Below are positions 40,332-53,584 of a stretch of 64,000 bases of DNA, in pieces (within the stretch, counting starts at the first letter, position 1; each line of letters begins with the position of its first letter). The stretch is taken from NCBI GenBank assembly GCA_012295275.1, contig CM022671.1:1107332-1171331 (forward strand), read 5' to 3'. The position numbers were made by a program, and so were the translations under genes. Under the pieces are notes generated by a model that saw nothing but the letters and a program-made list of their open reading frames with translations, was not told the origin of the DNA and did not search any database. Source of the stretch: Chrysomallon squamiferum (Eukaryota; Mollusca; Gastropoda; Neomphalida; Peltospiridae).

Positions 40332-40352
40332 GTGGTTAGCGCAGCTGCCTGG
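40332..40352 (+). mobile_element. Truncated tRNA-derived SINE head
   Basis: GTGGTTAGCGCAG followed by CTGCCTGG has the A-box layout (TGGTTAGCGCAGCTG) of tRNA-headed SINEs. The expected B box (GGTTCGAATCC type) is not found in the next 60 bases, so this is a short or internally decayed fragment. Confidence 0.4.
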
Positions 40353-43300
40353 CAGACAGTCTTATAAACATGACCACAAAGAGAGCATTGGACATTCACT
40401 GGCTTCCTAGCTATCCTCTAACAAACTGTCACAGTAAACCACTGAAGAATAAGACAAAATTAACTTCTGTCCAGAAGAACTATAATTTTTTTCTGCCATG
40501 GATACAGTTTCAAAAGACAGTAATTCAATGTTTCAATGATTCTGATCTTTGCTCTTATCCAAAACAAAAAAACACAAACAGAGGCAACCTGTTACCCCTA
40601 CAATTAAATGGATGGATTACCCCAGCAGATATGATGAACCAGGAGACATCAGTCCTGGCATGTGCCATTTCATGATACCAGAGAGACAACCTGTAGGGAA
40701 AGATATATTGCAGTAGCACATGGCAGCAATGATCTATATAGGGGGTCAGTTTTTCATTAACAATAGTTAGTTCTTGATCACAACTAAATAAAAACACCAT
40801 AGTCACAGTTTATCATATATTTATTGCTTTTCTCTGAAAAGGTTATGAATACACTTTTGAAACTTTATAAGTAATTAAATAACTATAAACTGAAAAGTCC
40901 CATTAAGAACAACACAGGATTTTTCTTTGATAAAACAACAAAAGAACTAACATTCAGCAAAGGGCTTGCATTATAGATTCCAGAAAGAACAGAGGACACT
41001 TAGTAAACAGACATTAAGGTACAACAGTTATACATCAAACATGTTTCAGCCTGAACTAGTATTTTCTTCTCACAAACCAGTGTGGTATCTTTAAAATCTC
41101 TTGTAGATATAATCAGCCCCAGCTGTTATATATAAAGTGGATTAGCAACCAATCTACACAATAAAAAGACACCTATTCTGGTATGAAATATTAGGAACTA
41201 GTGTAAATCAATCTGAGAAAAGAGTTATACAGCACGACTCAGCAGCTGATAAGCCTTAATACTTCTGTTGAGAATAAATTTACTATTTGTCAATCATATA
41301 CTTCACACCTGTATCCAATAGACTGAATAGAGATGACTCTTTAACTAAGACGTTTCACATAACAAGATATGCTGATAAATTTTTAGTCCCTTTGACAGCA
41401 TTCCTAAGCAAATACAACTGTTAGAATAATTTGTCAAAATATGGAATCATTTTCTATCATATGATGGAGATCAGAAAAATCATTCAAGGTATCTTTTCTT
41501 AAATATTTCTATAAAATTTTTGTTTTTTCTATTTATTTATGCTCTTGGAAATAAGTCAGATTTAGTAACAATAAATATAACTATATTAAATACAATGAAA
41601 AAAGACTATCTGGTTTTTAACATATAGTAAATATAAAATGAATGATAAAAATATTTTAAAGCAATAAAAATAATACATTTATAAATTATCTCCTTTACAC
41701 ACATACAGTATTAAGTTTATTATTTAACAGTTCATGTGCATATAGAGAAATTAGAATGAAAAGTGCTAAATTGATATTATACTGAACACAAATTTTATGT
41801 CATTTAATAGGACATAGAAAGAAAAAGAGTAAAACAAATTAATCTGATAAAGATTTTTAATATTATACAGAATGTAATAAACATTTTCAAAGCTGTTATT
41901 TGATTCATGACTAGCAATACATTAACATCGGTTCAAAGCCAATTTGGCCTTCTTGTATTGGGGTCCACAACAATGCCATGCTAGTTAATAACAGCAATTA
42001 CACTACAGCCAATGACTGCCATTCAACATTTCCTCTTGAAATCATGTGCACTGATTATATTTGTGGTACACCCATTGTTCAGTTCAAACTGGCCAACACA
42101 TGAATATAACCAATCTGAGAATGTGCTAAAGAGGAGTAAAGTTTAACAACAACATTCATAAATGAAATGATTGTGGTTAAATTGGTTTCTAGAATGAAAA
42201 TTATGGAATTTAGAATGAGTGAGTATTATTTGATCTGCTAATAAATCATAAATTTACATATTTATTAAAACTGGCAGATATAAACTACACTTCAATCTAT
42301 CTTTAGCCAAAATTAAGTTTTTACAAAACATCAATAACAATGTTGAAATTTGCTGTAACTGAAACATTTTTCTTCATTCATATATCTTTTTTAAATGCTT
42401 TTTTTTTTTATCAGAAAACAACTTTCTACAAAAGCAATATATTACACTCAACAGCAGTATAATTTTATATGCATCATAACCAACTTCCAACCAAAATACA
42501 TGGTTCATATTCATTTACTTTCAAACTTCAACTTCAGTTTAAAACACAATGACCTTTAAGGTTTGGTAGCTTGAGATCAAATTATATCTTTCATTTTCCT
42601 TTTTATTATTATTATTATTTTTTAATTTATTTAATTTAAAATGAGGATATTTATGGATAATTATATAAAACCGATACAAATTTACTTTTAATTAACTTTG
42701 TAATTGAATGTAAAATCTGTATTTTGAAGTTTTCATAATTTTCCAAACTTCATTAATGTATCAGTTGGAATTATTTGTATGATTTGTACTGTAGAAAAGG
42801 ATTATCAAGTTGTGCAGCATTTACTAGCATGAGAAATACTAGAAACTTAATGGTGCATTTAAAACTGATCTTCTAATCTGCTTTATAGCCTACAAGCAAA
42901 TAGGAAAAGAGCTAAGCATAGAGAAAGAGAGAGAAAAGACAGACTCAACTACAGGCAGATAAAGGGAAGTAACCTGGAAGTTTTGTATTACAAAGAATGC
43001 AGTCTTGTCATGTAATGTAACTTGATTAGTTGACATTGTACACAAATGTCACTGAAACTGAATTTCTACTTATTACGATACACATATTTACATACATATA
43101 ATTTTTTACATTTGAGAGTAACTTTAATTAAATAATTTTTCATCAAAAATTTTTCTTATTAAATTGTTTACAATAAAATAGCTGTAATGTTAGAAGAAAT
43201 ATTAGACAAAATATACTAACTGCATTTAAATTTCATGCAGTGTGCTAACAGCAACATAACTGTTCAAACACCACTACTTATAAAAGAAGAAAAAAGTAGA

Positions 43301-44274
43301 TGCTGACTTCAAAATATTTATTTTTAAATTGTTATCTAATATTACTGCCAATGCATTTCAATGTATTATGTTAACAATTATGGAGTACAAACAATCACAA
43401 AGCGACTCTTTAAATTATTTATTTTTAAAAAGTTTTTAAAATATCAATGCCATTCAATAAATCAGAAGACAGAATAAAAATTTGTATACATTTTATTAGT
43501 GTATTAACATCCTGTTTATCAAGTCTATAAATAAAACGACCTGATCTCTGAAGTCAGGTTAGTGATACAATGATACATGCAGTTGCATACCTTTGATTAT
43601 TTATACATGTACATTCATTTGCAAAGAATGTATCTGTTTACAAAATCACTATTAATATTTATTTTTAGTTACAAATTCAAGTAAAAGGAATATCATTATA
43701 ATGGGACAGACAAAGTTTTGACACATATTATTGCTATGTTATTCAGAGCCAGCTGAATATTATAGAATAGACACATCTTTATACACTGGTGTCTGAGCTG
43801 AAGTGTGTATCACATTATCTTGCTACTATGCACCAATACTGTGACATCGCATATTTTTGCTTTAATTTTATCAAAACATTATCAGTAAAAAAAATAACAG
43901 ATATGCTGACCTTATAACTATTGTCATAACAGTGTGAAGTGTCATTATATAAACATATATTCATTGATTCCCAAACAATATTTTTAAGATGACACATCTT
44001 TGTATATACTGTAACATATCCTTATCTTTCATTCTTTTTTTTATGTTTGTTGTTGTTTTAATTATGAAATATCCTTTATCTTTGTTAAGTATATTATTTT
44101 CTAACATAAATTCATCTTTATTATTACCATTCTCAGTAGAGCTTGGTTGTGACTTTATTATTCTTTAACATATTAATACATTTTATTATTAACATAAATA
44201 AGATATCATTTGTTCTAAATTATGGAAACTATTGCAAAATGTAAAAATTATACTGTGATTTTTTTAATAAACTT

Positions 44275-44423
44275 TTCCTACAGAGCAAGAAAGCATATAT
44301 ATATTTTAGCATATGACAAACCAGTTGTGAAACAACATGCAACACTGGAATAAATCCACTGAATGTAACTGAACCTGCAACCTATCATGCCTCAGACATA
44401 TGCTCTAAACTGAGCCATAGCCC
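44275..44423 (-). mobile_element. tRNA-derived SINE fragment
   Basis: Read on the minus strand from 44,423, GGGCTATGGCTCAGTTTAGAGC gives a polymerase III A box (44,402-44,417) with a perfect D-stem GCTC/GAGC. A B-box-like GGTTCAGTTAC follows at 44,375-44,365. The B box differs from consensus and the acceptor stem is not closed, so it is not a functional tRNA gene. The AT-rich body continues to about 44,275 without a diagnostic tail. Confidence 0.55.
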
Positions 44424-45155
44424 TTTCCTTTAATGATTTACAGGACAACCAATGTTGTAAATTTTAAAATATGATATACCAGCAAACATTATCTAGTACA
44501 CCTCTAGAAATCATTATGCAAATTTCACAGATCATTAAACAATTCCAAAAATTGTTATGTAATTGTTTGATCAAATAAAAATAAATAAGTAAATAAATAA
44601 ATAAATAAAATAAGAGAGACTTTTAGTGATGTTGAATTGTCAAAATTTTGAAGAAAAAAATAGAAGAAAAAAGTTTTTTCTGCATTATAATTTACTATTT
44701 ATTTTAAAAATACATACATCTTTTAAATATTACACATACAAAAATAAGATTTACTGTTTAATATGATACATAATCATTTTATTACAGATTTCTTGTACAA
44801 GACGCCAAGAGGGTCTTTTTGAAAATTTCAATGTACATTATAACAGTAAATGGCAAATGTATAATTAACCTAAAACTGTTATTGCATAGTTTTAAACAAT
44901 TCATTTCATTGTCAGTACAGCAGTTAATATAACCAGCAATCTGGTTTCTGTACGTCTGCATCAATATTTGTTAACATTTCGGTCAGTTTAATCAGAATTT
45001 GCACTGCCCTTTGACCTTAGAATCTTGGCCAATGATTACCCAGACTATACAATATCTACACTAAAAGAAATAAACTTGTATATGTTGTACCTTTTTATCT
45101 GCAACAATGCCAAACATATACACACCGACAGAAATGAAACAAACGTAGAACTCAC

Positions 45156-45373
45156 CTGTCATTTACGGGGCCGTTGACATCAATCAGACTGAAGATTGCT
45201 ATCTGTTTCAGTAGCTTATCGCGTTCTTGGCTCACTTGTTTCACTTCTTGTTGAAGTAGAACTATTTTCTGAGCTTGTCGTTCAATAATTTTATCTTTTT
45301 CTAAGAGTAATTTGTGTAGTTCTTCCATGCTTCTTGGGCCAACGACAGTAACACCTTCGGTGTTGTCGTCCAT
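45156..45373 (-). CDS. First coding exon of a coiled-coil protein
   Basis: The first AUG on the minus strand is at 45,373 (context GAAATGG, close to the Kozak optimum). It opens 72 codons and ends in ...GPVND plus two bases, then the donor GTGAGT after ACAG, so the protein continues in another exon. Residues 1-14 (MDDNTEGVTVVGPR) are a short acidic lead. Residues 15-60 form a coiled coil with hydrophobic heptad positions at 23, 30, 37, 44, 58 and 19, 40, 47, 54. Many Lys, Glu and Gln lie between them. Such N-terminal zippers open cGMP-dependent protein kinases and various scaffold proteins. I cannot identify the family, and the autoinhibitory motif expected of PKG is not in this exon. CpG density and composition stand out sharply from both flanks. 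No obvious second exon appears in the remaining 45 kb. Confidence 0.75.
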
Positions 45374-45480
45374 TTCCAATGTTTACCTTATTTCCGCATT
45401 TCGGCCATGTTACCACACCAGACGTGACTGTCAAATCAGGTCAGGGGTCAGAAAGTTTGTTCCAACGTCGACCAATTATA
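45374..45480 (-). promoter_or_regulatory. Start region with upstream mini-ORF and YY1-like site
   Basis: The minus strand carries AACATGGCCG at 45,411-45,402, a YY1-type ATGGC element often placed just downstream of animal transcription starts. Its ATG (45,408) opens a six-codon upstream ORF (MAEMRK, stop at 45,388-45,390), ending 14 bases before the main AUG. By hand count 15 CpG lie in 45,121-45,460. No TATA box is evident. Translation could therefore be tempered by the upstream ORF. Confidence 0.5.
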
Positions 45481-46228
45481 TTAATTAAAATTATGAAAAC
45501 ATTCTCACAACCGCTAAACATCAGCATGCAAATATTCAGCAACGGGGTACAATCAGCTTATCATATTAAATGAAAACAAAACTGTCAAAATAAACTGAAC
45601 TGTGATACATATCACACCACCATACACGCTTCAACAATTCCGGAAGTGTAATTGAAAGAAACTACTTTCTAATCGGGGTGATTCCAAAAAGGATCTCTTA
45701 AGGGGAGGTTTAGGGATCTCTAGGGGTCGTTGGATAGTTGATCGTAAGACATTAAAAACAATCGTATCATTGTCAATTTCTGCATAAATAAATAATAAAA
45801 ATTGATAATGCCTCTATTAAATTTAGTTTATTGGAAATTATGGGTGGCATGATTAAATGGCGTTAGGTAAACGTCCTTATCACGGTTCTGGTGTGACATA
45901 CAGGTTTTTCTGATTGTCCTAAATGAAGAAAAACACTCAGTCATTGTAACATCATTATAATAATATTACGTACCATTTGTAGGTATTGCATTTATAACTC
46001 TGATGATATTTACTGATAGACCCACGAATCAGAAATATATTTTTAATATACTTTTTTACGTGTGCATTTTCTTCATTTATTTGTGTTTTTTTATATGAGT
46101 TTTATTTACTGCTACTACTACTACTACTATACAATTTTAAAACTATTTTTAATGATTATTTGTTGTTTCAATTGCTTCTTTTATTCACTTTGTATTAAAT
46201 GAGGCCTTTTCTAAACATGGTTTAAATA

Positions 46229-46254
46229 ACTTATTATTATTATTATTATTATTA
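46229..46254. repeat. (TTA)n microsatellite
   Basis: About eight TTA units. Confidence 0.9.
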
Positions 46255-47675
46255 GCAATTTATGTATTATTAAAGAGAAAAGTAATATTCGTATCTTTTT
46301 AAGAAGACCACCCATAAAAAAAAAAAAAATAAAAAACAATCATGCAAATGGAAATTCCAGATACAAATTTATCTTACATAGATTGCAACAACGTAAAAGT
46401 ACAGCAATATTAAAAATGAATAAATCAAATGTGCATGATTCTTATACCAGTAAAAATAAGTCTCCGATTTTTTGTTTTACTAACACCTGATTAGAAAGTC
46501 ATTATCAGATCTTCATATAAATGATCACTCTGAACTGATTACCATTAATAAAATGAACTTCAATTATATTTCATTTAAATAATTATAGTACAGATTTCGG
46601 TATAAGTGATTTGTTTAAACATTTTTTTTTTTTAAATTATAACATAAATTACCTGCTAGCTTTTCTTAAATTTTAAAATTTTAAACAACAAAACAAACAC
46701 ATTTTAAATTACTCTTCAGTTTATTTTATTTAAACAAATGTACCATCATAGAGAAAAAAAACAAAAACATTTTAATCATATGGACATTTTGTTTTCTTGA
46801 ACTCTACAAGAAGCAGTGACAGTAAATGATAGTATTTACACACAGTTAAACAAACACACAAAAAAAACAACAACTGTAACATATAATTTTTATAAATTTG
46901 ATAACAAAGAATAATAAATTACAGAACAAAAATTAAAATAACAACAAAATAACCCAACCTAAGTAAACGGAAGAGTGGACCAAAGCCAAACAACATGATC
47001 CTATGGTATTTGAAATACAAGGTGAAATAATGTGTAATCTATATCTACAATTTTTAATATATATAATGAAAGTTATGATCTGAATTATACAAAATGAAAA
47101 TGTACTTATTAAAAAACAAAATCATGTTCATCATCATTATAGTCAGGCAGCTCTCCAGTATCAGCACCTTACTAAAACATCTAATATTTATTATTAGTCC
47201 CATTAAAAAATTTTGAAAGATATTTGGTATAAATATAAATTTTACTGATTTTATTTCGTTCTTTGATCCTACTTTGGGATCTTAATAACATTAATACCAA
47301 CACTTTATTTTTAGACTGATTTTTGTGAAATTTAAAAAAATCATTTTCCAGATTTAAAAAAGTAAAAACATATATACTTTAATAGAAAAGCACAAAACTT
47401 TAATCATTAACCTAGATCTAGAGAAAAGGATTATAGTAGAAAAAGTAAGAAAAATATTTTGTATTCAGCAGTCATGAAAAAAGAAGAAAAAGATTAAAGA
47501 TTAGATAAGATATATGAACATCATACTTTATCAATATTAATTAATAGCGATAATCAATCAGGTTTCAGGATTATTAACATAAAATCAGATTTAAGGAGTA
47601 ATTAAACCCAAGCTTCAAGGAACAATACTTAAGGTATATTAATAAAGTAAAAGAAACCATACTTTCAGAACATCT

Positions 47676-47776
47676 GACATTAACTATAAGGACACCAAAC
47701 TTCAGGAATAATCACTGTTTCAAGAACAACTCCAGGAACTGCAGACATCAGCAATAAGGACACTGTACTTCAGATA
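47676..47776. repeat. Degenerate direct repeat, period 68 bases
   Basis: The phrase GACATYARCWATAAGGACAC followed by YRWACTTCAG occurs at 47,676 and 47,744. Weaker echoes (CCCAAGCTTCAAGGAACAAT) lie upstream near 47,607. Confidence 0.55.
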
Positions 47777-50700
47777 TACAACAAAAAATAAATCTTTTTC
47801 TAGAGGTAGTAGTACAATATGAAATCAAATTTAAAAGATATATATATATGTATATATATATAGAAAAAGATTTTTGTTTCATTAAAACTGTTTTCTTTTT
47901 CTTAAATATTTTACAACGGAACAATAAACACCATCTCACAATTCCAGTTCCCAATACCTGAATAACAGAGATAAGCATGTCATTTAAACATTTATTTTAT
48001 GTTCTTATTCAGGCATGCATTTTCTGTATAAGCTAAAGCTACTAACATAAGACAATAAATAAGTAATAAAAGAACAAAACAAACCCAAACCAAGCATTTA
48101 ATATTAGTCAATGTTTATTACTTTTTTCCAAACCTATTTTATTTGTATCCATTTTTTAATCTGTATTCAGCTTATTCCCTCACCCTCTATAAATATGTTA
48201 ATCACAACCTCTTTATTACAGACTAATCCAAACTTCTCCCCACTCCCTTTTCATCCTACCTTGTTTCAAACTTTACACCTACCCATTTAAAATGCATTCT
48301 CCACACTTTTGTTTCAAAGTTTTTTCACCTAACAGCTTTTAATGATGCATCAGACCTTTCAGAAGCAGTATTACATGTTCATGTTTATACCAACTGCATA
48401 TTAACAACAAACACCCCCCTCATAAAAAAACAAAACAAAAAAAACAAAAACAATAAAAAATATTATATAAACAATAAATAAATAAAAATTAAAAATTAAA
48501 CTAATGTGGAAATTAATGACTAGTAATCTAATATTAGTAAATATGGATGAAAATATAAGCCAACAGTCTTTTGCAGATTGTTGTAATTTAAAATAAAACT
48601 TTTAACAAGCATTTGATGAAAACAGGTACTTCAAATGAATGAATAATGACTTTCCAGCACAATGAAAACATTGAATACTGGACATCAGAAAGTGGTTGTA
48701 AAGCTTTGATACAGATGGAAATTAATGATCCTGCATTTGATGGAAGTCAACACAAAAATGGTGAATGTGCAATGAATCCTGTTCACAATGATCATCTTAT
48801 AAGAGTGAACAAATAACAACTTAATAAAGAAATAATTAACAATGTTGTTAATATGGTGACTATCAAAACTGAAAGTAGTCATTAGCCTTTCCATAAAAAA
48901 TATAAAACATACAGTACTCAAATACAAAATTTAATAATAAACAAAATAACAAGGAAAATCCCAATAAAGCAAACTGAAAATAAAATGCAGATTTTTTCAA
49001 ATTCAAGTGAGTTTTATACTAAAATATGTTTGAACAGAAATTGCATTTTCCCCACCCATTAACAAACAGATTAATCTATATTAATGGACAGTAAAACACA
49101 ACAGTAAGCACTATCATTAGCCTACAGCACACTTGACTTGAGGAATGGCTTCTTCAGCCATGATCAAGTGTAAATACAGCATATATGTAGTATATATACA
49201 TAACTTCTACAATAAAATGTAGCACCCTCCAGATTTCTGGAACATTTCATAAGATGGTTATTGCTGACCCTCATCTTCACAGACCTTGGTTTTCTGGATT
49301 TCAGGAAATCTGGACCAAATGTGGAGAAATCACAAAATATTAACTTAAACAGTACCACTGGGTACTATTAAGGTATTCCGAGTTTCATAATATGATCATG
49401 GCAATCCTCTCTCAAGCCACTTTTCATCAAGGTAAGAGTAATCATACCCATAACCATCCTAACCTAACAAATTTCACCCAATCCAGCCCTCATTTTTCTA
49501 TTGTGTTTTTTCTTTACATTGCTCACATTGTTTTGTGTCTGTATATTATTCTTACATTATTATATTACTGTATTATAAAGCATTTATGTGTACTATAGTT
49601 TAATGTTTTAGTAAATTTTATAGTTAATGTTCACATTCATGGCCACCCAGATTTCTGAACCAATGCTACCCACCATTAGTCTGTGAAATCGAGAGTCAAC
49701 AGCATTTGGTTTTAAGGATAATGTCATATTAACATAATTATATTCATAACTATATCAATGGTTTTTTAAAGACCATATTAACTAAAGAAACTAGGAATAA
49801 AAATGCATTTGCATTTGTGTGTTTGTTCTGTGTGTAAAAATGAACATGTGTTTCTTTCAATCAAACTGTAAAATAAACTATTAAAATTATTTTCATGGAA
49901 ACTGCCAACATTTCGAATCACACACATCTCACAATGCAATCACCCACTGCAGTAAATCATGATTAATACTTTTGTTTGAACCTGAACAACAATATTTAAA
50001 GACATTGTACGAAATGGTTTTAAGGGATCATATACAAAATATATCTAATGGAAGGGGAAATGGGCATAGGTTATAAAACAGAAGGGAAAAATTCAAAACA
50101 CTGTGTATATATATTTTATAGACAGCTGCAAAGCTTCTTAATTGAATTTGTTATTAAAAAAAACAAAAAAACAAAAAAACCCATTATAATAAAATATCAG
50201 AAACCCATAAGTGCAGAAAAGTTTGTACATTCTTTAGTAAAATTGTTAGAAAAAAGGATGAAAGTAAAGTTGCATAATAAATTGGTGTACAAGAGTAATC
50301 AACATAATACAGTGATTATCCGACAACAGATAATTAAATTACAACAATAAACTGACAAATAAAACATTAAAACAAAATAAAAGAAATAAAAAATTAACAA
50401 CTTCTGTTAGTTTTAGGGGAAAAAATTAACAATAATTATCATTATTATTACTGATTTGTTTTTTTAAATTAATGTTTGTTTCACACTTCTTTTTTACATA
50501 AGGATACATTTTAAAAACTGAAAACTTGAGTTAATATAACAGTAAAGAGAGAAATTACTATTCTAGATATTTATGAATGTTTCTGTATTGTATTGTCTGA
50601 ACAAAGATGTGGAAAAGACAAGATTGTAAAAGCATGTTATTATATAAATAATTTTCACTGGGTCTAAATATCAATTGTCAGCAACAGGGTACATTTCCAA

Positions 50701-52732
50701 AACTAATCTTGTAACTAATAAAATTTTAATGAGTTTAAGTTAATACTAACAAAGAAAAATGTTAAAATAATAATAATAAAGAATAAATAAATAATAAAAA
50801 TAATTAGCTCTAAAGCTCTGTTGAAAATATAATATTCAGACTAAATGAGATTTGTTTCATGCTTATTTGAAGCCAAATACACCAATTATTTTCAGTCTTT
50901 CAATATGCTAGGTTTAAACCGAGTATATGAAAATGGCAAATTTAAAAAAGCATGAAGAAAAAAAAAAACATCTTTAAAAACACTGATTGTCATTTGTTGA
51001 TCAGTTTAAATTTACCTGTGATGGTATGAAAAAATGACCTAAATACATCTTGTATACTTCAGAAATATTGTTTTATATCTTTCTGACTTTCCATCTTTCA
51101 AAATTAGCAGTCAATGTGGCTGTAAACTTGTTTTTAAAAAAAATATATATAAAAAAATAATAGTAATAATAATAATAATATCAATAATAATAATACTTAT
51201 AACTATAATAACTTTAGTAATATTTAAAAACAAGAGATTTCTTATCTAGACTAAGAATGGTACTATTTGGAATTCACACAATATTCTTAAGTTTCTATAT
51301 ATTATAAAACCATATATTTTCACTATATTTAAAATATACTACTAACATCACTAATATATTCATTACTGAAAATATTTTGGTTTCATAAAATAAATGTTTT
51401 TTGATAGAAATTACATTTTTGATATTTATACACAACATATTTAATAAGATATTAAATGGATTTCAAAAGGTAACAAAAGGTGCAAAAATCTAACCTATAA
51501 AGTAATCATTGATAAAACAGTTGTAAAGATACATTTTCAAGGAATTATACAATAAAAAAAAAATATTAAAAAAATTTAAAGAAAAAATATAAGATAATGT
51601 TTTTATTTTGTCACTACAATTTGTCTGAAAACAAAAATTATGAAGTAAATAAAGTATAAAAGAATTTTAAAAATCAAACTCCTTTTTTTCATTCACATTT
51701 TCTCCCAAACCCTTGTCATAAGGCTAAATTAAATATGATTATCATAAAATATATTTATCACATTAATATATTTGACAACCATTTAATTAATTTAAATATC
51801 AATGTCCGTACATGATTACGTCATGTATAATTATAAAAATTCTAACCACAACCTTCAGTCAAGTGTTAATATATTCATAAATATATTCTAATTATGCAAT
51901 AAATATTAAAAATATCTTCTAAATAAAACTATCAGCAAACATATTTAAATTATCGACTAGAATTACCTCCTTCAAAACATACATTTTAAATATCAATACA
52001 TAACTTTAAAATTTTGATTCTCTGGAAAAAGTACACTGGAGACTGCTGACAACTCAGTCTTTGTAGGTTTTTTGCATTTTCACCAGACAGGTGACGTCTA
52101 TTATCTGCTACATAGAACTATAAATTATTTTTGTCTACATCATCTTCTAATTTTCAGTTAAAAATACGCAGTGGAAAAACGTTAAATTTATTATTAGTAA
52201 TTTCCATTTAATTATTTGATGTTCTGTGCATTTATGTACCAAAAAAAATAATTATGACATATATTATAAACATTTAAAAAAAAATTCTAATACATTTATA
52301 AAAAATTATTTTTAAAACACAGGCATGCTTTAACACAAGTAAAAATCACACCAATTTAAAAGGCAAATGATAACTTACCAGTTGTAAACACTTAACCTTT
52401 ATGTATACCAAATATCACTGCAACTGTCAGTTTTAATAAAACTGATTTGTGTCATCTCATTTAACACTACAGATTAGCTTTAGTCAGGCAGGTCAGTTTT
52501 ACTTTTATAAATCCCCTCATTACAAAAGACTTTCAAATTTTAATATTTATCTCCTCATATTTGAAAACAGTGATTTCAAACCAAAACAAAAATAAATAAA
52601 AATGAAAATAATAATTATAAATAAATTCAATAATACAAGAAACAAATAATAAAAAAATGTAGAAAAGTTGCTGTTTTGAAAAGAAATTAGAGATAATAAA
52701 GAATCTAAATTTAAACATTTTCCAACACCTAA

Positions 52733-52733
<1 letters not shown>

Positions 52734-52763
<30 letters not shown>
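52734..52763. repeat. poly(A) run, 30 bases
   Basis: Uninterrupted A run; no retroposon body recognised beside it. Confidence 0.95.
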
Positions 52764-52765
<2 letters not shown>

Positions 52766-53561
52766 CAGATATTTAAAATTTATTTATTAATTATATTCAA
52801 CTATTATTTTTTCATTTTCAGAATAATCTTTTTTTTACATCACAGTAATATATAAATAAAAATAAAACATATTAAGTGTACATCACTTGATTTATAACAA
52901 AATGGGAAAAATGGTATTTCTTACTATGGTATAATGTTGACTGCAATGAAAGTTTTCAGATTAACTGCATTCTATAATTTTCTTATCACTTTAATATTCA
53001 TTTTAAACAGAAATTAATGTCACTTCAAATCCACATGATTAATAATAGCAGTAATATAAAATTTATGTGGATAATTTGTAACTTTTGTACACACAAAATG
53101 ACCATTACAAATATTTGCAACACATAACAGTGGTATTCTTCATTTCAGTATTTGTAAAGTGAATATGTATTCATGAACAAAACACAATTATTATTTCTGA
53201 ATAGTAATACAACAATCAGACGGTAACAAAAATCAAACTAATGGGACCATATGTAAAAGAATTACCTGTTTATATACATTGATATACTGTACATGGGACC
53301 ACATGTAAAGGTTACAGATTCTATTTAATAATGCAGTCATTTTTAAAATACAGCAATCAAGCATAAGATTATATATATGTAATTTCTGAGTGTAAAAACA
53401 TTTATCTGTGAGTTTTAAGAGCAAATAATCCACTGTAAAAATTAAGTATTTTTTTTTTTTTTTTAAAAAAGGAAACCTTATCTCAACATTCATTTTTTTT
53501 TTTTTATCTTCTGACATTTATGTTTTGTTATAACATTAAAAAATTAGAATTTCAGTTCAGA

Positions 53562-53584
53562 TTTTTTTTTTTTTTTTTTTTTTT
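53562..53584. repeat. poly(T) run, 23 bases
   Basis: Uninterrupted T run; a second T-rich tract lies at 53,448-53,464. Confidence 0.95.

Larger units (their letters stand above)
32310..44260. other. AT-rich non-coding stretch
   Basis: No supported gene. Slightly more balanced patches occur at 34,140-34,330, 35,040-35,290, 36,500-36,780 and 37,230-37,560, none with a recognisable exon. CpG is rare. It lies downstream of the minus-strand exon at 45.2 kb and is probably its intron. Confidence 0.45.

Noticed and set aside
40370-40675. 101-codon plus-strand frame beginning just after a SINE head
   Set aside because: No family, no promoter, and the ATG lies in transposon-derived sequence; an opposing frame overlaps it.
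44350-44423. Functional tRNA gene
   Set aside because: Only the D-stem pairs; the acceptor and T stems fail and the B box is off consensus, so it is better read as a SINE.
45156-45373. Firm naming as cGMP-dependent protein kinase
   Set aside because: The zipper is suggestive but the RAQGISAEP-type autoinhibitory sequence and cyclic-nucleotide or kinase domains are not in the window.
45374-45379. Start of the coiled-coil exon two codons earlier (Met-Glu-Met)
   Set aside because: The earlier codon is TTG. The first AUG in this frame is at 45,373.
50048-50350. 100-codon plus-strand frame
   Set aside because: Lys/Gln-rich translation of A-rich DNA without CpG enrichment, splice logic or family match.
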